From: Gemmatimonadota bacterium
GTDB taxonomy: Bacteria > Gemmatimonadota > Gemmatimonadetes > Gemmatimonadales > GWC2-71-9
Length of the DNA: 64,000 nt
Direction of reading: 5' to 3'
Assembly: GCA_029863245.1 (NCBI GenBank)
Contig: JAOTVV010000001.1
Span: 62,001-126,000, forward strand
The notes beneath the pieces are model-generated. The model ran no database searches. It was not told the origin of the DNA and saw nothing but the letters and a program-made list of their open reading frames with translations. Positions 1-8,349 of the stretch are shown one piece after another. The position numbers and the translations under genes were made by a program. Within the stretch, counting starts at the first letter, position 1, and the number at the start of each line of letters is the position of its first letter.

Positions 1-645
1 CACCACGCCGTATCCCAGGACCAGCGCGGTGCCGACGACCACCGCCGAGGCCAGCGTGACGGCCGAACGGCGATCCTCGCGCCGTCGCCATGCCAACGCC
101 AAGGCCGTGTTGGCCAGCACCAACAGATAGGTCACGCCTCGTGCGCCGATCACGTCGGCCACCTGCACCAGGGTCGGGAATCCTGTAAGCGAGGTCCCGA
201 GCCCGAGCCACGGAAAGGCAACGTCTCCCTGATGCCCGATCGCCCACTCTGCCACCGTCCAAGACACGGGGAAGGTGACGAGCAGGCCGAGGCCGGTTCG
301 GCGGGTCACCCACCCAGACAGGGCAAACACGGTGCCGCTGTAGAGGGCGAGAATGACCACGGTGGCGAGATACCCGAGCGCTGCCAGGGAGGTGAAATGC
401 CACAAGGCGACCACCGTCCAGTACAGGACAAGGCCATTGGCGAAGAGCCCGAACCAGAATCCCTGCACCAGATGGCGTCGGACCGGTCGGTCGTCCTCGA
501 GGCCGTCCGCCAGAAGCCACACGGCTGGAATCAGACAGATGAACGATGGCAGGAGCAGGTGAAACGGAGGGTACGCGGCGCACAGGAGCACCGCACCGCC
601 CACGACGAGCAGCCAGTCGCCCCGCGGGAGCGCGAGGAACCTCAC
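1..645 (-). CDS. lnt: Apolipoprotein N-acyltransferase, N-terminal 215 residues (cut by window edge)
   Basis: Lnt transfers the third acyl chain to the N-terminal cysteine of lipoproteins in the inner membrane. The frame starts at a GTG at 645 that overlaps the stop of the upstream oxidoreductase (GTGA), so the two are translationally coupled, and it stays open to base 1. The translated part begins MRFLALPRGDWLL and holds several hydrophobic helices. It contains the run FPWLGLGTSL followed by VADVIGARGVTYLLVLAN, which matches the Lnt block joining the membrane domain to the nitrilase-fold domain. The catalytic Glu-Lys-Cys domain lies outside the window. Several lipoproteins in this window would be its substrates. 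The identification rests on these family motifs and the membrane topology. Confidence 0.85.
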   Translation of the reverse strand, partial: MRFLALPRGDWLLVVGGAVLLCAAYPPFHLLLPSFICLIPAVWLLADGLEDDRPVRRHLVQGFWFGLFANGLVLYWTVVALWHFTSLAALGYLATVVILALYSGTVFALSGWVTRRTGLGLLVTFPVSWTVAEWAIGHQGDVAFPWLGLGTSLTGFPTLVQVADVIGARGVTYLLVLANTALALAWRRREDRRSAVTLASAVVVGTALVLGYGVV

Positions 646-1652
646 AGGATCACTTCGCGTCCAGACCGGGCCGAGTTCTGGATGGCCTCCATGACACGGT
701 GAAGCATGAGCTGCTCGGCGAGTCCAGGGGCTGGCGATTCGCCACGCGCGATCTGCAGAAAACGCTCCCATTCCGCGCGATAGGAACTACTGAACGGATC
801 GCCATGGACCTCATCCCCGGGCGGAGTCACGTTGACGGGTGCGCCGTGCATTTCCTTGAACACGGCGAGCGGGGCGATCGCCGCCGACCCGTTGGCCCCC
901 ACGATCTCCACCGCGAGCTTCTCGTGCGGTCCGACGTGGCGCCACGATACGTCCACGAAGATCGAGTGACCGTCGGCGCACTGCATGAACACACTACCCA
1001 TGTCCTCGACCTCGATGCCCCCACCCCGGCCCGCGAAGACCGCCGACACACGTTTCGTGGCTGGGCAGTCCGCGAGCCACAGGGCGAGATCGACCAGGGG
1101 GAGCCCCAGGTCGAACATCGCGCCGCCGCCGGACTGCGCCCGCCGCACGCGCCAGCCCGCCGGGATTCCGGAGGGCCGGAACGTATGCCAGTATCCGCGC
1201 ACCGACCGGAGGGGACCGAGCTCTCCGCCCACCAGGAAGCTGCGCACGGCCTGCACGTCGCTCCGGTACCGGATGTTCATCCCCACCATGAGGGGGACGT
1301 TCGCCGCTTCCTGCGCCGCCATGACCCGTTCGACCCCCGCGGCGGAGAGCGCCAGGGGGCGCTCGCACAGGGTGGAAACCCCGGCCGACAGCGCACTCAC
1401 CACGTGCACCTCATGGAGATGGTTCGGCGTGCATACGACCACGGCGTCGAGCTTGCTGAATTGCAGCAAATCCTCGATGTCGTCGTACACGTCGGGCACA
1501 CGAAATCGTCGCGCGAGCGCTTGCGCCTTGGCGACGTCCGAGTCGCAGATCGCGACGATCTCGACTTCCTCGAGCTTGCTCAAGACCACCAGATGCGCGA
1601 CCTGGGCGATCGCCCCCGCACCGATGACCCCGACCCGTACGCTATCGCTCAC
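642..1652 (-). CDS. Gfo/Idh/MocA-family NAD(P)-dependent oxidoreductase
   Basis: Length is 336 residues, normal for the family. The N-terminal Rossmann fold shows GVIGAGAIAQ at residues 8-17 and an acidic residue ending the second strand (AICDSD). CERPLALS near residue 95 is the usual E-K/R-P motif that carries the active-site lysine; here the lysine is replaced by arginine, which also occurs in the family. The C-terminal half is the alpha/beta dimerisation and substrate domain. These enzymes usually oxidise or reduce sugars, inositols or sugar-nucleotides; the substrate cannot be read from the sequence. The start is a GTG at 1652 preceded by AGGAGG at a good distance. It is the first gene of a pair with lnt, four bases overlapping. 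Confidence 0.85.
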   Translation of the reverse strand: MSDSVRVGVIGAGAIAQVAHLVVLSKLEEVEIVAICDSDVAKAQALARRFRVPDVYDDIEDLLQFSKLDAVVVCTPNHLHEVHVVSALSAGVSTLCERPLALSAAGVERVMAAQEAANVPLMVGMNIRYRSDVQAVRSFLVGGELGPLRSVRGYWHTFRPSGIPAGWRVRRAQSGGGAMFDLGLPLVDLALWLADCPATKRVSAVFAGRGGGIEVEDMGSVFMQCADGHSIFVDVSWRHVGPHEKLAVEIVGANGSAAIAPLAVFKEMHGAPVNVTPPGDEVHGDPFSSSYRAEWERFLQIARGESPAPGLAEQLMLHRVMEAIQNSARSGREVIL

Positions 1653-1660
1653 GTGGCCTC

Positions 1661-2296
1661 CTAGGGGAATCGCAGCATGAAGCCGCCTCGTGCCGATGCT
1701 GTCCGCAGCTCACTCGTGAGCCCTCCTCGCACCTCCACCAGGAAGGCCAGACGCGACAGGATGGCGATGTCGATGCCGACGGCGGCGCCCACACCGGCCG
1801 CCACGGTGTCGAGTGCGTCTTCCACGAAGGTCCCATCGATTGCCGCGCCGTCACCGTCGCGGATGTGCGCGCCGAAGCCGAGCGCGACGTACGGCTGCAC
1901 ACGCCCTACCGCCCGCAGGAGGTACTGGAGATCGGCGAACACCTCGACGTTGGCCATCGTCACGGAGCCAACATTGAGTGTGCAGGCGCAGTCCACCAGG
2001 AGTTCCTCCAGGCGGGTCTCGAATTCCGCGATGCGGTCCGCGTCGAACTCGCCCTTGAAGTACGAGGCGCCGAGCATCACCCGCACCCTGGGCGCGAACA
2101 GGCCGAGATCGATCCGCACCCCACCGATGGGCTCCGGGGTGAGACTATTCGAGATCACCCCGCCGGCTTCGAGCCCGATGCCGGCAAAGCGTACACCTTC
2201 GTAGCTGAATTGCTCGAGGAATCCCTGCGCCTGGAGTGGAGTGGACATCAGGAGCAGGACGATGGAGATCCTAATACCAGCGCTCAAGTCGCACAC
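1661..2296 (-). CDS. Predicted outer-membrane beta-barrel protein (unknown function)
   Basis: A 211-residue protein that starts with a signal-peptide-like stretch (basic residue, ISIVLLLM, then a PLQAQG cleavage region near residue 24). The rest alternates short amphipathic beta segments with glycine-rich turns (for example VQPYVALGFGAH) and ends in MLRFP, with the penultimate phenylalanine typical of outer-membrane barrels. No enzymatic motif was seen. It starts with GTG at 2296, inside the last codons of the SpoIID-like gene (26-base overlap), so it is probably translated from the same message. A barrel of the OmpW/OMP_b-brl class is the likeliest reading, but the family was not identified. 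Confidence 0.65.
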   Translation of the reverse strand: MCDLSAGIRISIVLLLMSTPLQAQGFLEQFSYEGVRFAGIGLEAGGVISNSLTPEPIGGVRIDLGLFAPRVRVMLGASYFKGEFDADRIAEFETRLEELLVDCACTLNVGSVTMANVEVFADLQYLLRAVGRVQPYVALGFGAHIRDGDGAAIDGTFVEDALDTVAAGVGAAVGIDIAILSRLAFLVEVRGGLTSELRTASARGGFMLRFP

Positions 2297-3587
2297 CCGG
2301 GTAATAGGTCATCAGGATGGTGCGGGCGTCCTGTCCGGCCCTGGCCCGCCCCACGGCTCCCCACTGGCACATCCCGACCCCGTGCCCCCACCCCGTGCCA
2401 TCCGCGCGGACTCGCTCGAGCCCCCCCCCCCCCGCCCCCCCCCCCGCCTCCCCGCCCCCCGCGGGGCCCCCCTCGCGCCCCCCCCCCCCGGCACCCGCCG
2501 TAGCTTCCAGTCGCACGGCGGTGCTCCCCAAGACACGTCCGTCCGGGGTCTCCAACACGGTCCTGAGATCCGGCCCGAACACGGGGATCTCGCCGCGAGC
2601 CACGGCGATCCGCGCCTCCGTCACCCGACCCGACGGCCCGGTCCGGTGAACGCGCACGCCGGTGATGTCGTCCAGCGCGGCCTCGTCCACACCGAGCGTG
2701 GTGGAGACGGTTCGGCGTAATATACGCCGCAACGTGGCGGCGTCCCACTCGACCGACCACCGAAACCGCGGCGAGATATCACAGTAGGCGCCGTTGCCGT
2801 GACGGTCACTCACGGGCCGCAAGTAGGGGGCGGCGGGCACGGAACGGAACGCCTCGGCAGGAGACGCGGTCGAGCCGCCGCAGGTGGAATGAAAGAATGC
2901 CGACACGGGCTCGCCGTCGTACGTGAGCACCTGCCCGACCGTCGATCGCACGGCCTCCCACCCCTCCTGCGTCTCGGCGTCGACTCCGCCGTACGCCTGG
3001 TCGACCACGCTAGCGCGGACGTCGAACCCGTCACCGGCAAACTTGCCTCGGTTCCGGAGCGCGTACGACCGCGTCACGACCGCCTGTGCCTCCAGCGCGG
3101 CCTGCTCGGACGCCGTCCGCCGACCCATCTCTGCGTTCACCACGCCCACGACATACGCCTCCAGCGGAACTTCGTTCACGACCGTGAGCCGACCGGAGCC
3201 CGCTAGCACCTCGATCACACCGCGGTAGGGCTTGCCGTCCACCTCGATGTGGCGTCCCGCATCGAGAGCGACGAACGTCAACCGATCGTACCGGCCGGCT
3301 CCCGGTCCATCGGAGACCCGAAGGGCCCGACCGTCGGGAACGATGGTGACGGACTGCCCAGCGCCGAGGCGGAATGCCGCGCTCTGGCCCTGGATGGCCG
3401 CCGTCGATCCGCGACCCGTGACCCGGACACCCGACGCTCCCACGAGGAGTCCCACCCGCAGGTCTGGCTCGACACCGCCCGGCTGCGTGACCCTTCGCGC
3501 CGGTCCGCACGCGGTGGCAATCCCCAGTACCCCGACCGCCACGATGCTCGGGATCGAGCAATGCCGCAGGGATCCCCCGATCCTCAC
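2271..3587 (-). CDS. SpoIID/LytB-domain lipoprotein
   Basis: SpoIID-type proteins are peptidoglycan lytic transglycosylases or related amidase enhancers. The 438-residue product has a lipoprotein-like N-terminus (GIATAC), a small N-terminal domain, then the SpoIID core: VPLEAYVVGVVNAEM near residue 143, ALEAQAVVTRSYAL, FFHSTCGGSTA, and the closing GTGWGHGVGMCQWGA near the C-terminus. Diderms often keep such proteins without sporulating. The GTG start at 3587 overlaps the rimO stop by four bases. Oddly, a glycine-rich insert of about 30 residues, encoded by long C runs at 2421-2490, interrupts the core just before the GWGHGVGMCQWG motif. This could be a real linker or a sequencing artefact. 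Confidence 0.85.
   Translation of the reverse strand: MRIGGSLRHCSIPSIVAVGVLGIATACGPARRVTQPGGVEPDLRVGLLVGASGVRVTGRGSTAAIQGQSAAFRLGAGQSVTIVPDGRALRVSDGPGAGRYDRLTFVALDAGRHIEVDGKPYRGVIEVLAGSGRLTVVNEVPLEAYVVGVVNAEMGRRTASEQAALEAQAVVTRSYALRNRGKFAGDGFDVRASVVDQAYGGVDAETQEGWEAVRSTVGQVLTYDGEPVSAFFHSTCGGSTASPAEAFRSVPAAPYLRPVSDRHGNGAYCDISPRFRWSVEWDAATLRRILRRTVSTTLGVDEAALDDITGVRVHRTGPSGRVTEARIAVARGEIPVFGPDLRTVLETPDGRVLGSTAVRLEATAGAGGGGREGGPAGGGEAGGGAGGGGLERVRADGTGWGHGVGMCQWGAVGRARAGQDARTILMTYYPGVRLERWY
2421..2490. repeat. Low-complexity poly-C/poly-G tract inside the SpoIID-like gene
   Basis: On the plus strand, runs of 13, 11 and several shorter stretches of C are broken by single G or T bases. On the coding (minus) strand they encode a Gly/Ala/Glu-rich segment. 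The tract keeps the reading frame open, but its length is exactly the kind that sequencers miscount or that slips during replication. Confidence 0.9.
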
Positions 3588-4900
3588 ACCACCGCCGACG
3601 CGCGAAAGTCGTAGTCCATGTTATCGTCGATGCGCACCCGCACGAGGTCGCCGGGTCGCGCCCAGCCGCCCTGCTCGAGCCACGTCACGCCGTCCACGTC
3701 GTCTGCCTGCCACGGCACCCGGCCCACGTGCGTCGCGCCATCCTCGTCCGGGTCGGTGAGGGCATCGACCAACACCTCGCTCTCGCGCCCCACGTAGCGC
3801 CCTAGCCGATCCTGCGATATCGCACGCTGGAGCTCGGTCAGCTCGTCCTGTCGCGCGCGCTTGAGGGCCTCCGGGACATCGTCCGGGTACACCGCCGCCC
3901 GGGTGCCCTCCTGTTCGGAGTAGGTGAAGACGCCCAGTCGTTCGACCTGGATTTCCTCGGCGAAGGCGCAGAGCGTCCGGAAATCCTCGTCCGTTTCGCC
4001 GGGGAATCCCACGATCGCCGTCGTACGAATCGCGATATCCGGTATGGCGTCTCGCAGGCGTCCCACGGTGGCGCGGATCGTATCGCGCCGTTCCGGTCGA
4101 CGCATGCGCTCGAGGAGCGCGTCCGATGCGTGCTGGATCGGGATGTCGATGTACGGAACGATCCGCGGCTCGCGCGCCATCAAGTCGATCAGGCGGTCGG
4201 AGAGCCCGGCGGAGTAGACGTACAGGAGCCGGAACCACGGCACCGCCGTGTCCGCCAGCAGGGCGGTCAGGAGCTCTGGCAGCGCGGGTCCACCCCGCCC
4301 CAGATCACGCCCGTAGTGTCCGAGATCCTGCGCCACCAAGTTGATTTCCTTGGCACCCTGCGCCTCCAGCTGCTGGGCTTCCCGCACCAGTCGCGTCAGC
4401 GGCTCCGAACGGTGGCGGCCGCGCATGAGCGGGATCGCGCAAAAGGCGCAAGTGTGGTCGCACCCCTCGGAGATCTTGAGGTAGCGCACATGGGGCTGGT
4501 CACCGAGATAGGCCCGCACGCCCGGATGGTCCGCGACGGGATCGGCGATGAGGCCACGGGCGGCCAACTCGGGCACCAGCGTGTGCAGCTCGTGGAATCC
4601 TAGAAAGAGATCGACTTCGGGGATTTCCTGCCGGAGGTCCGAGCGGTACCGCTCGACCAAACACCCCACGGCTACGACGGCTCGTACACCCGCCGACCGT
4701 TTCAGGGCCGCCGCCTCCAGGATTGCCTCGATCGACTCCTGCTTCGCGGCGTCGATGAACCCGCAGGTGTTGACGAGGATCACGTCGGCCGTCTCGAGAC
4801 CGGGTACGACCCGGGCTCCGTGACCGACCAACTCACCGACCAGGCGCTCCGAGTCGACAGTGGCCTTGTCGCAGCCCAGGGAGATGACGCCGAGCTTCAT
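3584..4900 (-). CDS. rimO: Ribosomal protein uS12 methylthiotransferase RimO
   Basis: RimO is a radical-SAM methylthiotransferase that adds a methylthio group to a conserved aspartate of ribosomal protein S12. The 438-residue protein has the N-terminal MTTase domain with cysteines at 10, 46 and 80 for the auxiliary cluster, the radical-SAM CxxxCxxC at 147, 151 and 154 (GCDHTCAFC), and a C-terminal TRAM domain of about 65 residues. The opening MKLGVISLGCDKATVDSE is typical of RimO rather than MiaB. ATG start at 4900. The next gene, spoIID-like, begins within its stop codon, so the two form an operon together with the barrel protein at 1661-2296. Confidence 0.93.
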   Translation of the reverse strand: MKLGVISLGCDKATVDSERLVGELVGHGARVVPGLETADVILVNTCGFIDAAKQESIEAILEAAALKRSAGVRAVVAVGCLVERYRSDLRQEIPEVDLFLGFHELHTLVPELAARGLIADPVADHPGVRAYLGDQPHVRYLKISEGCDHTCAFCAIPLMRGRHRSEPLTRLVREAQQLEAQGAKEINLVAQDLGHYGRDLGRGGPALPELLTALLADTAVPWFRLLYVYSAGLSDRLIDLMAREPRIVPYIDIPIQHASDALLERMRRPERRDTIRATVGRLRDAIPDIAIRTTAIVGFPGETDEDFRTLCAFAEEIQVERLGVFTYSEQEGTRAAVYPDDVPEALKRARQDELTELQRAISQDRLGRYVGRESEVLVDALTDPDEDGATHVGRVPWQADDVDGVTWLEQGGWARPGDLVRVRIDDNMDYDFRASAVV

Positions 4901-5008
4901 GGGAGGTCGAAGACTGGAAGTCGAGGCTGAGAAATGCGCGAGGCGGAAGGCACGGGACGCGACGCGCGTGCGGTCAGCGCGTTCCGCGTTCTGTGTTCCG
5001 CGAGTCCG

Positions 5009-5866
5009 TCATGACAGGAAACTCTCCAGGGCACGCGCGCGGCTCACGTGTCGCAGCCGAGCCAGTGCCTTCTCCTTGATCTGTCGCACCCGCTCCCTTG
5101 TGATTCCCATCATGCTCCCGATCTCCTCCAACGTCATGGGCTCCTTTCCATCGAGACCGAAATACAGCCGGAGGATTTTCGCCTCCCGTTCTTTGAGCGT
5201 GCTCAAGACCTCTTCGATGGAGTCGGTCAGGGCTCGCTCGAACGTCTCCTGGTCGGGGCCCGCGTTCTGGGTATCGGGGAGGTAATCCAGGAGCTTGTTG
5301 TCTTCGCCGGGAGTGAGCGGTGCATCGAGGGACAGATGGCTCTGAGAAATCGAGAGGGTCTTGGCGACTTCTTCCTCGGAGATGTCCATGCCTTCGGCGA
5401 TCTCTTCCACCGTCGGCTCTCGACCCAACTCCTGCTGCAGCGCCGACGATCGTTTCCCGATCCGGTGCAGAGTCCCTGCCCGATTCAGGGGCACTCGGAC
5501 AATGCGGCTCTGCTCCGCCAGGGCTTGGAGAATGGCCTGACGGATCCACCACACGGCATAGGAGATGAACTTGATGCCCTTGGTCTCGTCGAACTTGTGG
5601 GCGGCGCGAATGAGACCGAGGTTCCCTTCGTTGATGAGGTCGCTGAGACTCACGCCCTGGTTCTGGTACTTCTTGGCGACGGACACCACGAACCGGAGGT
5701 TGCTTCGCACCAGCTTGTCGAGCGACTCCTCGTCCCCCCCCCTGATGCTGATCGCGAGCTCGACTTCGTCCTCTCTGCTGATCAGGGGATACTGACTGAT
5801 TTCACGAAGATACTGATCGAGGGAACCTTCATCGACGGATGTCCTTTTCGATCCCTTCAGCCGCAT
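5009..5866 (-). CDS. rpoD: Primary (RpoD/SigA) sigma factor, short form without region 1.1
   Basis: A 285-residue sigma-70 factor. Region 1.2 (SLDQYLREISQYPLIS) is followed by region 2 with NLRFVVSVAKKYQNQG, LINEGNLGLIRAA and ISYAVWWIRQAI (core binding and -10 recognition), region 3, and region 4 with the helix-turn-helix TLEEIGSMMGITRERVRQI. It lacks region 1.1 and the non-conserved insert of proteobacterial RpoD. Its N-terminus and length resemble the primary sigma of Bacteroidetes. I chose ATG 5866 because GGGAGG lies ten bases upstream and the first residues align with that form; the frame stays open upstream to 6016, but that part reads as non-coding. A TATAGCTCC box about 30 bases further up may be its promoter. 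Confidence 0.9.
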   Translation of the reverse strand: MRLKGSKRTSVDEGSLDQYLREISQYPLISREDEVELAISIRGGDEESLDKLVRSNLRFVVSVAKKYQNQGVSLSDLINEGNLGLIRAAHKFDETKGIKFISYAVWWIRQAILQALAEQSRIVRVPLNRAGTLHRIGKRSSALQQELGREPTVEEIAEGMDISEEEVAKTLSISQSHLSLDAPLTPGEDNKLLDYLPDTQNAGPDQETFERALTDSIEEVLSTLKEREAKILRLYFGLDGKEPMTLEEIGSMMGITRERVRQIKEKALARLRHVSRARALESFLS

Positions 5867-5990
5867 GCGCGTGGCGCCTCCCGCTACTCGAGAACCGGAG
5901 CTATACGACATTGGCGGTGACGGTCCACCACCTACGCAAGGATATCCTGTCGATCCGTCGCAGCGTCGGGTGCAACGGTGTGTGTGAAGG

Positions 5991-6242
5991 TTAGCCGGAC
6001 CCTCGTAGCGGCGCAACCGTGATTGTCCACCCCCAGCTCGCTGCCCAGCTCCGCAGCGCCCGGGCGAGCTCGGCCGTATCGCACTCGTGCGCGAGCGTAG
6101 CCGCGACGCACGCGGCCCGATCCCCCGACGCGAACTCGGCGCGCACCAGCGTCGCCATGGGAATTCGCCTCAGGGCTGCCGAGTCCAGCGTCGCACCTCC
6201 CACGCTGAGGATGATCGCGACGGACTGCCGTGGATGTGTCAT
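5991..6242 (-). CDS. Small hypothetical protein (83 aa)
   Basis: The frame encodes 83 residues starting MTHPRQSVAIILSVGG, with a balanced composition and a plausible alpha/beta pattern, unlike the arginine-rich shadow frames over the same bases. No family was recognised. There is no Shine-Dalgarno sequence, but TAGCGTTG ends four bases before the ATG, in the same place as the putative promoter box of other genes in the window. It lies between the sigma-54 activator and rpoD on the same strand. Confidence 0.4.
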   Translation of the reverse strand: MTHPRQSVAIILSVGGATLDSAALRRIPMATLVRAEFASGDRAACVAATLAHECDTAELARALRSWAASWGWTITVAPLRGSG

Positions 6243-6246
6243 GGGC

Positions 6247-6254
6247 CAACGCTA
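6247..6254 (-). promoter_or_regulatory. Possible -7 box TAGCGTTG four bases before an ATG
   Basis: Reads TAGCGTTG on the minus strand. It is similar to, but weaker than, the TAnnTT boxes found at the other start codons of this window. If used, the transcript would start at or next to the ATG at 6242. Confidence 0.3.
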
Positions 6255-6328
6255 CCGTTCGTCGACGACCGGCACCAACGGGTCTCATGCGTGGCGTACC
6301 CGAACGTTGCTTGCCGGCGATCGGACCC

Positions 6329-7687
6329 TCACTCCCGTTGCAGCCCGTACTTCTCGATCTTCTTGTAGAGATTGCTCCGCGGCATGTTGACCTTGCGTGC
6401 GGTCTCGCTCACGTTCCACCCGGATTCGTTGAGCTTCGCCTCCAAGAACGCCCGCTCGGCCTGTTGCTTGAACTCCTCGAAGGTCTCGCAGTTCACCAGC
6501 TCGGAGAGGGCACCGTCGCTCGGTAGTCCGGAGAGGCGCCCCACGTCGGTCGCCTGAACCGTCTCGCCGGTCGACAAGATGAGCAGGCGCTCCACCGCGT
6601 TGCGCAGTTCCCGCACGTTCCCGGGCCAATCACGGTGCACGATGGCGTCCAGCGCGTCAGCGTCGACGGGTTTGGGCTTCACCCCGCTGTCACGGGTCAG
6701 GTCGGCAACGAACTTCTGCACCAAGAGCGGAATGTCGCCGCGGCGGCTGCGCAGGGGCGGCACCTCGATCGGCACGACGTTCAAGCGGTAGTACAGGTCC
6801 TCGCGGAAGTTTCCTGCGGCGATCTCCTCCTGGAGCGACTTGTTGGTCGCGGCAATCACCCGCACGTTGACTGAGATCGATTTCGTGGCACCGATCCGAG
6901 TGACCATGCCCTCCTCGAGCGCTCGCAGGACCTTGGCCTGTGCCGCCGCGCTCATGTCCCCGACCTCGTCGAGGAATAGCGTCCCGCCGTCCGCCTGCTC
7001 GAATTTCCCGGGTCGGTCCGCAAACGCCCCGGTGAACGACCCTTTCATGTGACCGAACAGCTCGCTCTCGATCAACTCGCTGGGGATCGCCGCACAGTTC
7101 ACCTCGACGAACGGCGCGTCCGCGCGGGGAGAGCGGCGGTGGATGGCGCGGGCGACCAGCTCCTTACCGCTGCCGTTGGGGCCGGCGATCAGCACACGCG
7201 CTCCGGTCGGCGCCACGCGATCGATCACGTCCAGCAACTCGCGGATCGCCGGGCTCTCCCCGACGATCTCGTACCGGTCGACGACCGTCGCGCGGAGCCG
7301 CACGTTTTCCGACTCCAGCTCCGCCCGCTCCAGCACGTGCCGTAGCGTGAGCAGAATCCGGTCGGTGTCGAGCGGCTTTTCGAGGAAATCGTAGGCCCCG
7401 AGCTGCGTCGCCTCGACCGCCGTCTGGATGGTCCCGTGTCCCGAGATCATGACGACCTGCGCCGCGGGATCCTTCTCGCGGATCTGCGCGAGCGTCTCGA
7501 GGCCGTCGAGACCAGCCATCTTCACGTCGAGGAACACGAGGTGGGGATGAAACTCGGGATACACTATGAGAGCCTCATCGCCGGACTCGGCCGTGCGCAC
7601 CTCGATCCCCTCATACTCGAGGACCTGGCGCATGGCGTCCCGCACGCCTTTCTCGTCGTCCACGACCAGCACGCGTCTTCCCATCAC
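6329..7687 (-). CDS. Sigma-54-dependent response regulator, NtrX/NtrC type
   Basis: A 452-residue activator in three parts. The receiver has the acidic pair at 10-11, phospho-acceptor Asp54 and Lys104. The AAA+ domain has a Walker A GPNGSGKE at 169-176, the sigma-54 contact loop GSFTGAF at 216-222 and a Walker B FLDEVGDM. A Fis-type helix-turn-helix forms the last 35 residues (WNVSETARKVNMPRSNLYKKI). The Walker A variant and the ESxxIREL region before it resemble NtrX. No histidine kinase is adjacent; the NtrY-like kinase at 49086-53099 is the only one in the window and a possible partner (inference). The GTG at 7687 and an ATG at 7684 are both possible starts; either overlaps the stop of the upstream gene. 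Confidence 0.9.
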   Translation of the reverse strand: MMGRRVLVVDDEKGVRDAMRQVLEYEGIEVRTAESGDEALIVYPEFHPHLVFLDVKMAGLDGLETLAQIREKDPAAQVVMISGHGTIQTAVEATQLGAYDFLEKPLDTDRILLTLRHVLERAELESENVRLRATVVDRYEIVGESPAIRELLDVIDRVAPTGARVLIAGPNGSGKELVARAIHRRSPRADAPFVEVNCAAIPSELIESELFGHMKGSFTGAFADRPGKFEQADGGTLFLDEVGDMSAAAQAKVLRALEEGMVTRIGATKSISVNVRVIAATNKSLQEEIAAGNFREDLYYRLNVVPIEVPPLRSRRGDIPLLVQKFVADLTRDSGVKPKPVDADALDAIVHRDWPGNVRELRNAVERLLILSTGETVQATDVGRLSGLPSDGALSELVNCETFEEFKQQAERAFLEAKLNESGWNVSETARKVNMPRSNLYKKIEKYGLQRE

Positions 7688-8334
7688 TCGACTCGCCGAT
7701 AGAGAGTCACGCCGTCCGCACGCACCCGGACCTCCCCAACTGCCCTGGGCACCGAAATGATGAACACGCCGTCGTCGCGTCCGGTCATGCGGTTGACCAG
7801 CGCGGGGATCACCGACGGCGGGAACGGAAACGAGACGATGATGAACTCGTCACATCGCCATGCGAGCTGGCCGGGCTCGCGCATCTGCGCCCCACCCGCC
7901 ATCCGCAGGCGTTCGCTGGCATCCAGCAGGCCGGATAGCGGCCCCAGCAGGTCCTTCCCGAAGACGGCCAGCTTGACCCGGGCCTCGAGCGCGATCCGGC
8001 CTTCCGTTAGCACCACGCGCAGCGAGTCGACCGCCGCCCGCGCCGGCGGCGCGAGACGCGCGTCGATCAGCGAGGCCATCTCGTCGGCCGATAGCCGCAC
8101 GTAGCCGGTGCCGCGGGCGCCGAGTGACGCCTCCTTGGCCTCCGCCGAGCGCAAGGCTCGGGCCGACGGCGCACCCACCGTGCTGTCCGCCGCCGCACGC
8201 GGCTCGGCACCGATCACCGAACGATACGCGCCCAACAATTGGTCCCGGAACACCCATCCGCCGCCGGTGATGGCGACGAGCATCGTGAGACATCCCACGG
8301 TAGCCAGCAAGTTCTTGAAACAGCCTTCCTTCAC
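7684..8334 (-). CDS. Membrane-anchored protein of unknown function
   Basis: A 216-residue product with one N-terminal hydrophobic segment (NLLATVGCLTMLVAITGGGWVF), best read as a signal anchor. It is followed by an Ala-rich linker and a soluble domain of about 130 residues that contains LSADEMASLIDARL and, near the end, an FIISVPRAVGEVRVR strand. The soluble part alternates helix and strand like a lipid- or ligand-binding domain, but no family was recognised. GTG start at 8334 with AGGAGGG upstream. It overlaps the start of the sigma-54 activator by four bases, so the two are co-expressed. Confidence 0.7.
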   Translation of the reverse strand: MKEGCFKNLLATVGCLTMLVAITGGGWVFRDQLLGAYRSVIGAEPRAAADSTVGAPSARALRSAEAKEASLGARGTGYVRLSADEMASLIDARLAPPARAAVDSLRVVLTEGRIALEARVKLAVFGKDLLGPLSGLLDASERLRMAGGAQMREPGQLAWRCDEFIIVSFPFPPSVIPALVNRMTGRDDGVFIISVPRAVGEVRVRADGVTLYRRVE

Positions 8335-8349
8335 AACCGGCCCTCCTTG

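Noticed and set aside
232-1664. Long plus-strand frames over the lnt and oxidoreductase genes
   Set aside because: They are arginine- and histidine-rich shadows of clear minus-strand genes with recognised family motifs.
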